Shown: positions 53,170 to 62,668 of the stretch, one piece after another | Layout: every line of letters begins with the position of its first letter | How positions within the stretch are numbered: position 1 is the stretch's first letter | Assembly: GCA_018333955.1 (NCBI GenBank) | Contig: JAGXSD010000019.1 | Location: forward strand, 1-64,000 | DNA length: 64,000 nucleotides | Direction of reading: 5' to 3' | Source of the DNA: Erysipelotrichia bacterium | GTDB lineage: Bacteria > Bacillota_I > Bacilli_A > Erysipelotrichales > Erysipelotrichaceae | Position numbers and translations under genes: made by a program | Notes under the pieces: generated by a model | The model's input: the letters and a program-made list of their open reading frames with translations, nothing else | Databases searched by the model: none | Told to the model about the DNA's origin: nothing

Positions 53170-53735
53170 GTTTACACGGTCATGACGCACATCTCATTAT
53201 TTCGTGTGCATCATTGGCGCAGTTTCCTCCCAATGATCGCCATGAAGTGGTGATGGTCGGGAAGAGTAATGTTGGAAAAAGTTCGTTAATTAATGCGTTG
53301 ACTGGACGAAAGAACCTCGCTTATGTTGGGGCTCGTCCAGGCAAAACGCGTTTAGCAAACTTCTTTCACATTAATGATGAACTTATGCTTGTGGATGTTC
53401 CTGGGTATGGATTTGCGAATCGCTCAAAAGCAGAGCAAATTGCCTATGGTCAACTTATGGATGATTACTTTGGACATCGCAAACTCACGGCCATGCTTTT
53501 ATGTGTGGATGCTCGTCGTGGTTTAAATCATGATGATGAACTCATTATTGAATTGGCTCGATCGCAACGAATACGATTTGCGATTGTCTTAACAAAAATT
53601 GATAAGTTAACGCAAAGGGAACTCTCTTTGATGAAACAGACCTTATCAGGATATCACTTCTTTACTTTCTCAGCTTTAAAGAAAAATGGAGTTGATGAAA
53701 TAAGTGAACAAATTTTGCGTTGGTGTGAACACTAA
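53166..53735 (+). CDS. engB: Ribosome biogenesis GTPase EngB/YsxC
   Basis: 189 aa GTPase needed for 50S assembly. G1 GKSNVGKSS, G2/switch GARPGKTR, G3 DVPGYGF and G4 TKIDK are all intact. lon followed by engB is the common order in Bacillota. The start overlaps the lon stop (ATGA). A weak promoter-like region and the TspO-like gene follow. Confidence 0.95.
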   Translation: MSLHGHDAHLIISCASLAQFPPNDRHEVVMVGKSNVGKSSLINALTGRKNLAYVGARPGKTRLANFFHINDELMLVDVPGYGFANRSKAEQIAYGQLMDDYFGHRKLTAMLLCVDARRGLNHDDELIIELARSQRIRFAIVLTKIDKLTQRELSLMKQTLSGYHFFTFSALKKNGVDEISEQILRWCEH

Positions 53736-53775
53736 CGCTTTTTTATGATAGAATTTTGCAGTAGGAGAACTTCAT

Positions 53776-54594
53776 ATGAAACGAAATAAATCATTGCGTA
53801 TCATCGCATTTCTATCGTTAGTATTTATGATTACACTCAATGCTTTAGCAAATATTCTTCCCATTAATGGTTTAATGACCGGTGAAATTTCTGATTCATA
53901 CTTTAATCTTTTTGCGCCTGCAGGGATTACCTTTGCGATTTGGGGATTAATCTATCTTCTTTTAACGATGTTTGCGATTGTGCAACTTAAAGTTGATCAT
54001 GACTTAAGTGTTCGTCAAAACTTGTTTGATGATTTAGCACTTCCGTTCACCATTTCAAATCTTGCGAATGGAGCTTGGATTGTAGCATGGCATTTCTTAC
54101 GCATTGAATTTAGTCTTGCGCTTATTGTGATTGTTTTGTTTTGTTTACTTCTGATGATGTTTGAAATCAATCGTACATCCCTTTATAACAACGATGGGTT
54201 CTTTATTGCGCTTCCGATCTCGGTTTACTTTGGTTGGATTAGTGTGGCCACCATTGCGAATGTGACCACCTATTTAGTGTATCTTGGATATTCATCCTAT
54301 TTACTGAATCCACTTCTAAACTTAGGGGATGATATATGGTTGCTTATTATGTTAAGTATTGGAGCGTTAGTGATGCTTCTTACTTCACTTCGTTTTAAAT
54401 CACGAGCGTATGGTTTAGTGTTTATTTGGGCCTATGCAGGGATATATTTGAAACTCACTGATTTACCACTTCGAAGTGAATTAGCTTATCTTCCACTAAT
54501 TCCTAATGTAATTCTAGGTATGATAGGGTTTTTTGTTTTAGTGATATTATTGGTAAGCCTTAAAATTAAGAAAGATAAGTATAAATTGGGGTAA
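53776..54594 (+). CDS. TspO/MBR-like (tryptophan-rich sensory-type) membrane protein
   Basis: 272 aa, about seven to eight helices. ALANILPINGLMTGEISDSYFNLFAPAGITFAIWGLIYLLL and the repeated Trp-containing segments (NGAWIVAWHFLR, FGWISVATIANVTTYLV) fit proteins annotated as TspO/MBR-related, longer than the canonical 160-aa TspO. Function is uncertain. RBS GTAGGAGAA. It ends at a small terminator hairpin. Confidence 0.75.
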   Translation: MKRNKSLRIIAFLSLVFMITLNALANILPINGLMTGEISDSYFNLFAPAGITFAIWGLIYLLLTMFAIVQLKVDHDLSVRQNLFDDLALPFTISNLANGAWIVAWHFLRIEFSLALIVIVLFCLLLMMFEINRTSLYNNDGFFIALPISVYFGWISVATIANVTTYLVYLGYSSYLLNPLLNLGDDIWLLIMLSIGALVMLLTSLRFKSRAYGLVFIWAYAGIYLKLTDLPLRSELAYLPLIPNVILGMIGFFVLVILLVSLKIKKDKYKLG

Positions 54595-54607
54595 TCCCCC
54601 TTTTTTG
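54587..54607 (+). terminator. Short GC-stem terminator after the TspO-like gene
   Basis: GGGG (54588-54591), loop TAAT, CCCC (54596-54599), followed by a run of Ts. The stem is short but the T-run is good. Confidence 0.6.
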
Positions 54608-54680
54608 TGACATTATGGGTTTAGTATTTCCTTATTGAGAATAGGTTAATAAAAGAGTAAACTATAGATTGAGGTTCACT

Positions 54681-55721
54681 ATGATTACATTTCTGATTCC
54701 AAGTTATCAACCTAATCACACACTCATTGACTTAGTCAATGAATGCGTTCAACATCCCATTCGCGTTATTGTCGTAGATGATGGGGGTCAAGCCCCCTTT
54801 AGACCCATATTTGAGTCTTTACCAGCTCAAGTGATCTGTTTAACTCATGATGTGAATCAAGGTAAAGGGGCTGCATTAAAAACAGGATTTCAATATATTC
54901 TAGATCATTTCAGTGATGAACGTGGCGTGGTGGTGACTCTTGATGGCGATGGTCAACATAAAGTTGAGGATGCGCTTGCGCTTGCGAAAAAAACAGGTCA
55001 ATTGGAAAAAGCAATCATGTTAGGGGTAAGAGATTTTTCATCTCATGATGTCCCTTTTAAATCTCGCTTTGGGAATAAGCTTACACGTTTTCTAACTCAA
55101 TTTCTCATCGGATTTCCCATTAGTGATACACAAACAGGTTTAAGAGCATTTACCTTTGATACTTTAGAGTTTTGTTTATCCATTCCTGAAAACCGTTATG
55201 AATATGAAATGAATATGTTACTTCAAGCCAAGAAACATAACATCCATTTATTAGAGCATCCAATCGCGACCGTCTATATTGATAATAACTCTGCTTCGCA
55301 CTTTAATCCTGTTGTGGATTCACTTAAAATTTACTTACAGATTGCTAAGTTTGCATTGTCATCCATTTTGAGTGCTGTTGTGGATGTGAGTATGTTCGCA
55401 TTCATATATGGATTACTTAAAGAGGATTTGTTGTTTAGAGTCATTGTGGCCACTGTGTTAGCTAGAATTGTATCATCCATGTTTAATTACACCCTTAATA
55501 AGACATTGGTCTTTCAATCGAAAGGGGACGTGAGTAAATCACTGATGTTTTATTACATCCTTGTGGTGCTTGTCATGTTAAGTTCCGCATTACTGGTCTA
55601 CGTATTTGATGTCCTCATTCCAATTTCACCAATCATCATTAAAGTTGTAGTGGATGGTTTACTCTTCTTCTTAAGTTTTAATATTCAACGTCGTGTAATT
55701 TTTAAGGAAAATGAAGTATGA
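54681..55721 (+). CDS. GT2 glycosyltransferase fused to GtrA-like membrane domain
   Basis: 346 aa from ATG 54681, 6 nt after GAGG; a TTG frame start at 54669 is less likely. The N-terminal GT-A domain (about 1-220) has VVDDGG, NQGKGAALKTGF, TLDGDGQH (the DxD metal site) and SDTQTGLRAF, typical of polyprenyl-phosphate sugar transferases. The C-terminal GtrA domain (about 225-345) has four helices (KFALSSILSAVVDVSMFAF, FNYTLNKTLVF). Together they suggest transfer of a sugar to a lipid carrier and its flipping. It is coupled to the next gene by ATGA overlap. Confidence 0.9.
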   Translation: MITFLIPSYQPNHTLIDLVNECVQHPIRVIVVDDGGQAPFRPIFESLPAQVICLTHDVNQGKGAALKTGFQYILDHFSDERGVVVTLDGDGQHKVEDALALAKKTGQLEKAIMLGVRDFSSHDVPFKSRFGNKLTRFLTQFLIGFPISDTQTGLRAFTFDTLEFCLSIPENRYEYEMNMLLQAKKHNIHLLEHPIATVYIDNNSASHFNPVVDSLKIYLQIAKFALSSILSAVVDVSMFAFIYGLLKEDLLFRVIVATVLARIVSSMFNYTLNKTLVFQSKGDVSKSLMFYYILVVLVMLSSALLVYVFDVLIPISPIIIKVVVDGLLFFLSFNIQRRVIFKENEV

Positions 55722-56650
55722 AAAAAATAACCATTATTCTTGTCATCTTAATGAGTATTTCCCTTTCAAGCATCACCTTGTTTGATGCCTTTTTGCTTGA
55801 GTTGAGTCAAACCCCGATTGGTGATAATGTGATTGACCCTAATAAACCGGTGGATGAAAATCCTAATGATGAAGATCCAGTTGAAGAACCAGAACCGATT
55901 GTTTATGAACTCATCTCCAATGAAACGATGTATCAAGATCAAGATATGACGATTACGATTGAAAAGATTCGCAAGTTTGAAAGTGATGTGTATGTTGCGC
56001 ATGTACAGGTTCGTAATATGGCGGTTGTTCATGCCATGTTTGCGAAAGATACCTTTGGTAAAAACATTTCAGAAGCGACTTCAAAAATGGCTAAAAGAGC
56101 TGGTGCTATCTTGGCCATTAATGGTGATTTCCATGGGTATCGTTTTAGAGGCCTTATTATTCGCAATGGTCGTTTATACCTTGATACTCCTCGCAGTGCT
56201 CCTGATAATACAGTGATGTTGATGAATTTGGATGGTACCATGTCATCGATTATTGAAGGATCAATTCCTGGTGAAGAAGTGCTTGCTTCTGGGGTTTATC
56301 AAAGCTTTTCATTTGGCCCTGTACTGGTGAATGATGGTGAAATAACTTCTTTAGAATCAAATTTCGCTCGTCGTAAAAACCCGCGAACTGCGATAGGAAT
56401 GATTGAACCGTATCATTATGTCATTGTCGTGGCGGATGGAAGAACAGCTCAAAGTCCTGGCTTAAGTATGCAAGAACTTGCTCAAACCTTTGTGGATTTA
56501 GGGGCATCCTTTGCCTATAATCTTGATGGTGGTGGTAGTAGTGCTTTATGGTTTCAAAATAAGATTATTAATAAACCTACCTTTGATGGCACGAAATTTG
56601 GTGAACGTGCTGTCTCTGATGCTTTAGGATTTGTACCGGTCCAACCATGA
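55718..56650 (+). CDS. Secreted/anchored phosphodiester glycosidase (NAGPA-like)
   Basis: 310 aa. An N-terminal hydrophobic segment (signal peptide or anchor) is followed by a Pro/Asp/Glu-rich linker (DPNKPVDENPNDEDPVEEPEP) and the NAGPA domain (PF09992): AILAINGDFHGYRF, GPVLVNDGEI, RKNPRTAIGM, DGRTAQSPGLSMQELAQTF and NLDGGGSSALWF. These enzymes remove sugars attached through phosphodiesters. It follows a glycosyltransferase, so turnover of a phosphoglycan in the envelope is a sensible guess. Overlaps the next gene by 4 nt. Confidence 0.88.
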   Translation: MKKITIILVILMSISLSSITLFDAFLLELSQTPIGDNVIDPNKPVDENPNDEDPVEEPEPIVYELISNETMYQDQDMTITIEKIRKFESDVYVAHVQVRNMAVVHAMFAKDTFGKNISEATSKMAKRAGAILAINGDFHGYRFRGLIIRNGRLYLDTPRSAPDNTVMLMNLDGTMSSIIEGSIPGEEVLASGVYQSFSFGPVLVNDGEITSLESNFARRKNPRTAIGMIEPYHYVIVVADGRTAQSPGLSMQELAQTFVDLGASFAYNLDGGGSSALWFQNKIINKPTFDGTKFGERAVSDALGFVPVQP

Positions 56651-57018
56651 AAAAAATAATCCAACAGATCGTCCTTGTGGCCTTTGTAGCCATAGCTGGG
56701 GCGATATATACATATTTTTCTCATGGAGTCACTTCACCATTTATGTCATATGCGTTTTTATGGCTTCTTCTTGGTTTTGTGCTCCAACATGTGATTTCAC
56801 CACGTTTACCACGTAAAGTTAAAAAGGGGATTAAATCATTACATTATAGTTTATGGCTTTCATATATGCTTAATGCGACATTAGGAAGCATTAGCGTTGG
56901 AATTATCTATATCGCAGGAAGTTATACGGATTTATTATATGCTCAGTTAGTGGTGGGCTTAATCTCATTACTGCTTTATCTTATATTATCCATAGTCCTT
57001 ATGTGGGCTACTCGTTGA
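56647..57018 (+). CDS. Hypothetical four-helix membrane protein
   Basis: 123 aa with four predicted membrane helices and short basic loops (PRLPRKVKKGIK). No family recognised. It shares an ATGA overlap with the glycosidase gene, so it is part of the glycosyltransferase-glycosidase operon. Its stop codon overlaps the -35 of the valS T-box promoter. Confidence 0.75.
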   Translation: MKKIIQQIVLVAFVAIAGAIYTYFSHGVTSPFMSYAFLWLLLGFVLQHVISPRLPRKVKKGIKSLHYSLWLSYMLNATLGSISVGIIYIAGSYTDLLYAQLVVGLISLLLYLILSIVLMWATR

Positions 57019-57043
57019 CATTACCTCACAAATTAGTTAAGAT
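57015..57043 (+). promoter_or_regulatory. Promoter of the valS T-box transcript
   Basis: TTGACA (57015-57020), 17 bp, TAAGAT (57038-57043). It overlaps the stop of the upstream gene. Confidence 0.7.
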
Positions 57044-57049
57044 AGTGCT

Positions 57050-57272
57050 AATTCAATGACATGATTTAAGGATGATTCGGTGGACATGTAGAAAGTTTTG
57101 GGTCGATGCAACAAAACCAATCCATCATCGTATAAGTCATCATGTGGAAGTAACACTGAACCTTCAGTAAGTGTTAACGTAGGACTGCGTTAAAGTCATC
57201 GAGGGCATCAACTGTGTTGATGAACTAAGGTGGTACCGCGAGTCTTCGTCCTTAGATGAAGGCTTTTTTTAT
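57050..57272 (+). promoter_or_regulatory. T-box riboswitch, valine specifier GTA, upstream of valS
   Basis: The conserved T-box AAGGTGGTACCGCG lies at 57227-57240. Stem I is built from ACATGA/TCATGT and ATGAT/ATCAT pairs. Its 3' side holds the specifier loop with GTA (57130-57132), a Val codon read by the anticodon of tRNA-Val(UAC). CTAAGG (57225-57230) can pair with CCTTAG (57250-57255), and a competing terminator AGTCTTC/GAAGGCT (57241-57247 with 57258-57264) runs into seven Ts. Uncharged tRNA-Val should promote readthrough. Confidence 0.93.
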
Positions 57273-57289
57273 TGCTTGAAAGGAACGTT

Positions 57290-59899
57290 ATGACAAAACC
57301 ATTACCAACACGCTATGATCATAAACACGTGGAATCTGGAAAATATGATTTTTGGATGAAACATGATTTATTTAGCGCAAAATCACCTGAAAAACCTCCG
57401 TTTTGTATTGTAATTCCACCTCCGAATGTTACCGGTAAACTTCATTTAGGACATGCCTGGGACACTGCACTTCAAGATATCATTGCACGCTTTAAACGGA
57501 TGCAAGGATTTGACATGCTTTGGCTTGCGGGCATGGACCATGCGGGAATTGCAACCCAAGCGAAAGTTGAAGCTCGTTTAAAAGAAGAAGGCATTTCTAA
57601 ATACGATTTAGGTCGTGAAGGCTTTTTAGAACAAGCATGGGCATGGAAACATACTTATGCGGATTTTATTCGCAAGCAATGGGCTACACTTGGATTATCA
57701 CTCGACTATTCAAGAGAGCGATTTACTTTAGATGATGGGTTAAGTGATGCGGTGAAGAAAGTCTTTGTGGACTTGTATCACCAAGGGTTAATCTACCAAG
57801 GGGAACGTATCATTAACTGGGATCCTCAAGCGCAAACCGCATTATCAAACATTGAAGTTATCCATAAAGAAGTTGAAGGGGGCATGTATCACTTTAGATT
57901 TAAAGTGGTCGATTCTGATGAAATATTAGTGGTCGCAACCACTCGTCCTGAAACGATGTTTGGGGATGTGTGTGTCTTTGTGCATCCACTTGATGAGCGA
58001 TATAAGCATCTTCATGGCAAGATGGTGATTAATCCTGCTTCAAAAAAGATGATGCCTATTCTCACTGATAGTTATATAGATCAAAGCTTTGGAAGTGGGG
58101 CTATGAAATGTACCCCAGCTCATGATCCAAATGACTTTAGCTTAGCTCAAACTCATCATCTTGAAAAAGTATTATGCATGCATCCTGATGGCACCATGAA
58201 TGAATTGGCCGGTCAATATGAAGGATTAGACCGCTTTGAATGTCGCACTCAACTTGTGAAGCAACTTCAAGAAGAAGACCTTGTTGAGCGCATTGAAAAG
58301 CATATTCATCAAGTTGGTCACTCTGAGCGTACTGATGTGATTGTTGAGCCTTATTTATCAAAACAATGGTTTGTGAAGATGAAACCACTTGCGCAAAAGG
58401 TATTAGAAAAACAACATCACAATGGCATGAATTTTGTGCCAGAGCGGTTTGAGAAAACCTTTGTGCAGTGGCTAGAGAACATTGAAGATTGGTGTATTTC
58501 TCGTCAATTATGGTGGGGACATCGAATACCTGCCTACAAACATAAAGTCACTGAAGAGATTGTGGTTTCCTTAACTCCTCCGCAGAACATGGATGACTAT
58601 ATCCAAGACGAAGATGTCCTAGATACATGGTTTTCAAGTGCGTTATGGCCATTCTCAACTTTAGGTTGGCCGGATGAATCCTCACAGGATTTGAAGCGAT
58701 TCTTTCCTAATAGTGTCCTGGTCACAGGCTATGACATTATCTTTTTCTGGGTTGCTCGTATGGCCTTTATGTCAGAACACTTTATGAATGAGTTACCATT
58801 TAAAGATGTCTTAATCCATGGTCTTGTTCGTGATGCATCAGGTCGAAAAATGAGTAAATCATTAGGCAATGGGGTTGATCCTATGGATGTGGTTGAAAAG
58901 TATGGGGCTGATGCACTGCGCTTTTTCCTCACAACCTCATCTTCTCCTGGTCAAGATTTACGTTATATGGAAGAAAAGGTTGAAGCTAGTTGGAACTTTA
59001 TTAATAAGTTATGGAATGCGTCTCGCTTTGTCTTGATGAATTTACCAGAAGGGTTTAAGAGTGATGAATCTCACTTAAAAGATGCTTCTGAACTTGACTT
59101 ATGGTTACTCACTAAGCTTGATGCCACCATCACGCAAGTGAGTGATGCCATGGAAGCCTATGATTTTGGTTTAGCTGGTTCAACCTTAGTTAATTTCACA
59201 TGGAATGATTTCTGTTCTTGGTCAATTGAACTTGCGAAAGTGCCACTAAGTGGCCATGATGACCATGTTAAGCTTGTCACATTAAATACATTAGTTTACA
59301 CATTAAAAGCTATTTTAAAAATGCTTCATCCATTTATGCCTTTTGTGAGTGAAGAAATTTATGGTCAACTAAGCGATGAATTAAGCATTAGTGTTTCATC
59401 GTATCCAACTCCATCTCAAAGCATGAAGAAGGTTGATGTGACGCGTGTTGATCGTCTTACTTCACTCATTAGTGCACTAAGAGAACTTCGCTTATCTCAA
59501 AACATTAAGAAAGCGAATGAACTAATTATTTCACTCATTGATGAAAGTGGACATTCTTATAAGTTAAGTGAACTCGAAGCTGATATTTTAGTGAAGATGG
59601 TGAATGCACGAAGTGGTGACATTAATCCTGAAGGGGCGTTAACACTTCCTATTCTGAGTGCATCCGTCATTGTTTCCATGCATGAGCACATGGATATGAG
59701 TGAACAAATCACTAAACTTGAAACACTAAAGGCTCAACTTGAGAAAGAAATTGCTCGCTCCAAGGCTATGCTTTCAAATGAATCGTTCTTAGCCAAGGCT
59801 CAACCATCCAAAGTTGAAGCAGAGCGTGCAAAAGCCAGTGAATATCAACGACAATATGAGACAATTCTCGCCCAACTTGATGCAATATTGAAACGTTGA
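57290..59899 (+). CDS. valS: Valyl-tRNA synthetase
   Basis: 869 aa from ATG 57290 (RBS AAAGGA), normal length. Class I motifs: PPPNVTGKLHLGHAWD (HIGH variant HLGH) and GRKMSKSLGNG (KMSKS). The editing domain contains TTRPETMFGDV, and CTPAHDPNDFSLA marks its pocket. The C-terminal coiled coil (EQITKLETLKAQLEKEIARSKAML) is typical of ValS. Expression is controlled by the T-box just upstream. Confidence 0.98.
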   Translation: MTKPLPTRYDHKHVESGKYDFWMKHDLFSAKSPEKPPFCIVIPPPNVTGKLHLGHAWDTALQDIIARFKRMQGFDMLWLAGMDHAGIATQAKVEARLKEEGISKYDLGREGFLEQAWAWKHTYADFIRKQWATLGLSLDYSRERFTLDDGLSDAVKKVFVDLYHQGLIYQGERIINWDPQAQTALSNIEVIHKEVEGGMYHFRFKVVDSDEILVVATTRPETMFGDVCVFVHPLDERYKHLHGKMVINPASKKMMPILTDSYIDQSFGSGAMKCTPAHDPNDFSLAQTHHLEKVLCMHPDGTMNELAGQYEGLDRFECRTQLVKQLQEEDLVERIEKHIHQVGHSERTDVIVEPYLSKQWFVKMKPLAQKVLEKQHHNGMNFVPERFEKTFVQWLENIEDWCISRQLWWGHRIPAYKHKVTEEIVVSLTPPQNMDDYIQDEDVLDTWFSSALWPFSTLGWPDESSQDLKRFFPNSVLVTGYDIIFFWVARMAFMSEHFMNELPFKDVLIHGLVRDASGRKMSKSLGNGVDPMDVVEKYGADALRFFLTTSSSPGQDLRYMEEKVEASWNFINKLWNASRFVLMNLPEGFKSDESHLKDASELDLWLLTKLDATITQVSDAMEAYDFGLAGSTLVNFTWNDFCSWSIELAKVPLSGHDDHVKLVTLNTLVYTLKAILKMLHPFMPFVSEEIYGQLSDELSISVSSYPTPSQSMKKVDVTRVDRLTSLISALRELRLSQNIKKANELIISLIDESGHSYKLSELEADILVKMVNARSGDINPEGALTLPILSASVIVSMHEHMDMSEQITKLETLKAQLEKEIARSKAMLSNESFLAKAQPSKVEAERAKASEYQRQYETILAQLDAILKR

Positions 59900-59900
59900 T

Positions 59901-59929
59901 GTGCATAGAGTGCATAGATTTGGTATAAT
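59901..59929 (+). promoter_or_regulatory. ppdK promoter with 9-bp tandem repeat
   Basis: Extended -10 TGG-TATAAT (59921-59929). Where the -35 should be there is instead an exact tandem repeat GTGCATAGA x2 (59901-59909, 59910-59918). It may be an activator or repressor site; no protein can be named. Confidence 0.6.
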
Positions 59930-59961
59930 AATGAATGCGTTATCAAACATAAGGAGGAACT

Positions 59962-62586
59962 ATGAGTCACAAGTTTGTGTATTTGTTCTCGGAAGGTAAT
60001 GGCAAGATGAAGGAGTTACTAGGAGGAAAAGGGGCTAACTTAGCCGACATGACCTCACTAGGACTACCAGTCCCACAAGGATTTGTGGTGACCACTGAAG
60101 CTTGTACCCGTTACTACGATGACAATCAAGTAATTGCGGAGGGTATCGTTGATGAAATCTTCGCAAACGTCAAAAAATTAGAAGAATTATCTGGAAAGCA
60201 ATTGGGTAATCCAAGCAATCCTCTACTATTAAGTGTTCGCTCAGGCTCACGTGCTTCAATGCCAGGGATGATGGACACCATCCTTAACTTAGGTTTAAAT
60301 GATGAAGTGGTGGAAGGCTTTGCATCCCTCACAAACAACCCTCGTTTTGCCTTTGACTCCTACCGTCGTTTTATTCAAATGTTCGCAGATGTGGTCATGG
60401 ATCTTCCAAAACACAACTTCGAAGTCATCATTGATGAAATGAAGGAAGAAAAAGGAATCAAACTCGATACTGATTTCAGCGCAGATGATTTAAGAGAAAT
60501 GGTGGCTCGCTTTAAAGCGTATTATGTGAAACACAAAGGAAGTGAATTCCCAAGTGATCCTAAACATCAACTCATTGAAGCGGTGAAAGCGGTCTTCCGT
60601 TCATGGAATAACCCACGTGCGATTTACTATCGTCGTTTAAATGACATTCCTTCATCATGGGGAACTGCCGTTAACGTACAAATGATGGTGTTTGGTAACA
60701 TGGGTGAAGATTGTGGTACAGGGGTAGCCTTTACACGTAACCCAGCCACTGGTGAGCGTAAACTTTACGGTGAATTCCTCATGAATGCTCAAGGGGAAGA
60801 CGTTGTTGCGGGTATCCGTACACCTAAAGATATTGAAGAACTTTCTGTCATTATGCCTAAAGCCTATAATGATTTCGTAAAAATCTGTGATATCTTAGAA
60901 CATCATTACAAAGACATGCAAGATATGGAGTTCACCATTGAGAAAGAAACATTATATATGCTTCAAACTCGTAATGGTAAACGTACGGCCGCTGCCGCAT
61001 TAAAGATTGCGGTTGATTTAGTCGAAGAAGGCATGATTAGTAAAGAACAAGCCGTATTACAAGTTGATCCTAAACAACTTGATGCTTTACTCCACCCTCA
61101 ATTTGATCCTGAAGCGATTAAAGGTGCAAAACCTATTGGTTCAGCACTTCCAGCTTCTCCTGGTGCGGCCAGTGGTAAAGTGGTCCTAACAGCTGCAAGT
61201 GCAGTTGAATGGTCAAATAAAGGTGAAAAAGTAGTCTTAGTTCGTTTAGAAACTTCACCGGAAGACATCGAAGGTATGCACGTATCACAAGGGATCTTAA
61301 CTGCTCGTGGTGGTATGACTTCTCACGCAGCCGTTGTGGCTCGTGGTATGGGTACTTGTTGTGTTTCTGGATGTGGCGATATCGTCTTTAATAAAGATGG
61401 CACATTCACATTAGGTGGCAAAACCTTTAAAGAAGGGGATGCAATTTCTCTTGATGGAACAACTGGTAAAATCTATGGGGAAGCGATTCCTACCGTAGAA
61501 GCGACTATTTCTGGTGACTTTGAAACGCTTATGTCTTGGGCTGATGAATTTAGAACGCTAAAAGTTCGTACCAATGCGGATACTCCTCATGATGCTGCAA
61601 CTGCGGTTAAATTTGGTGCTGAAGGTATTGGACTTGTACGTACTGAACATATGTTCTTTGAAGGCACACGTATTAAAGCAATGCGTGAAATGATTGTGTC
61701 TAAAACAGAAGAACAACGTCGTGTCGCATTAGAGAAGTTACTTCCATTCCAACGTAGTGACTTTGAAGGTATTTATGAAGCGATGGAAGGACGTCCAGTC
61801 ACCATTCGTTACTTAGACCCTCCTTTACATGAATTCTTACCTACAGCTCAAGCTGATATTGAAGCGTTAGCGCTTGAAATGAAGCTTTCTGTGACTGATC
61901 TAGAAAATGTGATTCATTCCTTACACGAATTTAACCCAATGATGGGTCATCGTGGATGCCGTCTTGCGGTTTCATACCCTGAAATTGCGGAAATGCAAAC
62001 ACGTGCTGTCATTGAAGCAGCCATTAATGTCACTCGTAAACATCCAGAATATCACTTAGTTCCTGAAATTATGATTCCACTTGTTGGGGAAACTCGTGAG
62101 CTTAAGTTTGTGAAGGATATTGTCGTGAAGGTTGCGGATGAACTTATTGCGCAAAGTGGATTAGACATCAAATACCTCGTTGGTACCATGATTGAAATTC
62201 CACGTGCTGCTTTACTTGCGGACGACTTAGCTAAAGAAGCTGAATTCTTCAGCTTTGGAACTAACGACTTAACACAAATGACCTTTGGTTTCTCACGTGA
62301 TGATGCGGGTAACTTCCTAAACCATTACTATGAAAACAAAATCTACGAACAAGATCCATTTGCCCGTTTAGACCAAACAGGTGTTGGTAAACTTGTGAAG
62401 ATGGCATCAGACTTAGGTAAAGTCACTCGTCCAGATATCAAACTTGGTATTTGTGGTGAGCATGGTGGCGATCCAAGCTCCATTGAATTCTGTCATAAAG
62501 CAGGATTATCCTATGTTTCATGTTCTCCATTCCGTGTACCGATTGCACGCTTAGCTGCTGCGCACGCTGCACTTAAAAACAAGTAA
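59962..62586 (+). CDS. ppdK: Pyruvate, phosphate dikinase
   Basis: Interconverts pyruvate, ATP and phosphate with PEP, AMP and pyrophosphate. 874 aa, full length. The nucleotide-binding domain starts EGNGKMKELLGGKGANLADMTSLGLPVPQGF; the phosphohistidine is in GGMTSHAAVVARGMGTCCVSGC; the PEP-binding barrel carries GTMIEIPRAAL, FFSFGTNDLTQMTFGFSRDD and GICGEHGGDP. It suggests a PPi-linked glycolysis or PEP synthesis from pyruvate. RBS AAGGAGG. It is followed by alanine dehydrogenase, which also yields pyruvate. Confidence 0.98.
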   Translation: MSHKFVYLFSEGNGKMKELLGGKGANLADMTSLGLPVPQGFVVTTEACTRYYDDNQVIAEGIVDEIFANVKKLEELSGKQLGNPSNPLLLSVRSGSRASMPGMMDTILNLGLNDEVVEGFASLTNNPRFAFDSYRRFIQMFADVVMDLPKHNFEVIIDEMKEEKGIKLDTDFSADDLREMVARFKAYYVKHKGSEFPSDPKHQLIEAVKAVFRSWNNPRAIYYRRLNDIPSSWGTAVNVQMMVFGNMGEDCGTGVAFTRNPATGERKLYGEFLMNAQGEDVVAGIRTPKDIEELSVIMPKAYNDFVKICDILEHHYKDMQDMEFTIEKETLYMLQTRNGKRTAAAALKIAVDLVEEGMISKEQAVLQVDPKQLDALLHPQFDPEAIKGAKPIGSALPASPGAASGKVVLTAASAVEWSNKGEKVVLVRLETSPEDIEGMHVSQGILTARGGMTSHAAVVARGMGTCCVSGCGDIVFNKDGTFTLGGKTFKEGDAISLDGTTGKIYGEAIPTVEATISGDFETLMSWADEFRTLKVRTNADTPHDAATAVKFGAEGIGLVRTEHMFFEGTRIKAMREMIVSKTEEQRRVALEKLLPFQRSDFEGIYEAMEGRPVTIRYLDPPLHEFLPTAQADIEALALEMKLSVTDLENVIHSLHEFNPMMGHRGCRLAVSYPEIAEMQTRAVIEAAINVTRKHPEYHLVPEIMIPLVGETRELKFVKDIVVKVADELIAQSGLDIKYLVGTMIEIPRAALLADDLAKEAEFFSFGTNDLTQMTFGFSRDDAGNFLNHYYENKIYEQDPFARLDQTGVGKLVKMASDLGKVTRPDIKLGICGEHGGDPSSIEFCHKAGLSYVSCSPFRVPIARLAAAHAALKNK

Positions 62587-62591
62587 CAAAA

Positions 62592-62620
62592 TGAAACCCA
62601 CTTCGGTGGGTTTTCATGTT
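62592..62620 (+). terminator. Rho-independent terminator after ppdK (UUCG loop)
   Basis: AAACCCAC (62594-62601), TTCG tetraloop, GTGGGTTT (62606-62613). Confidence 0.9.
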
Positions 62621-62668
62621 TTTCAGTGTGCTTTCTTTGATACAATAAAAGAAAACGAGGTAATTATC

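Noticed and set aside
62591-62668. Longer alanine dehydrogenase start at 62591
   Set aside because: It begins in the ppdK terminator hairpin; ATG 62669 gives the canonical MIVGSVKEIKTHEYRVGL start.
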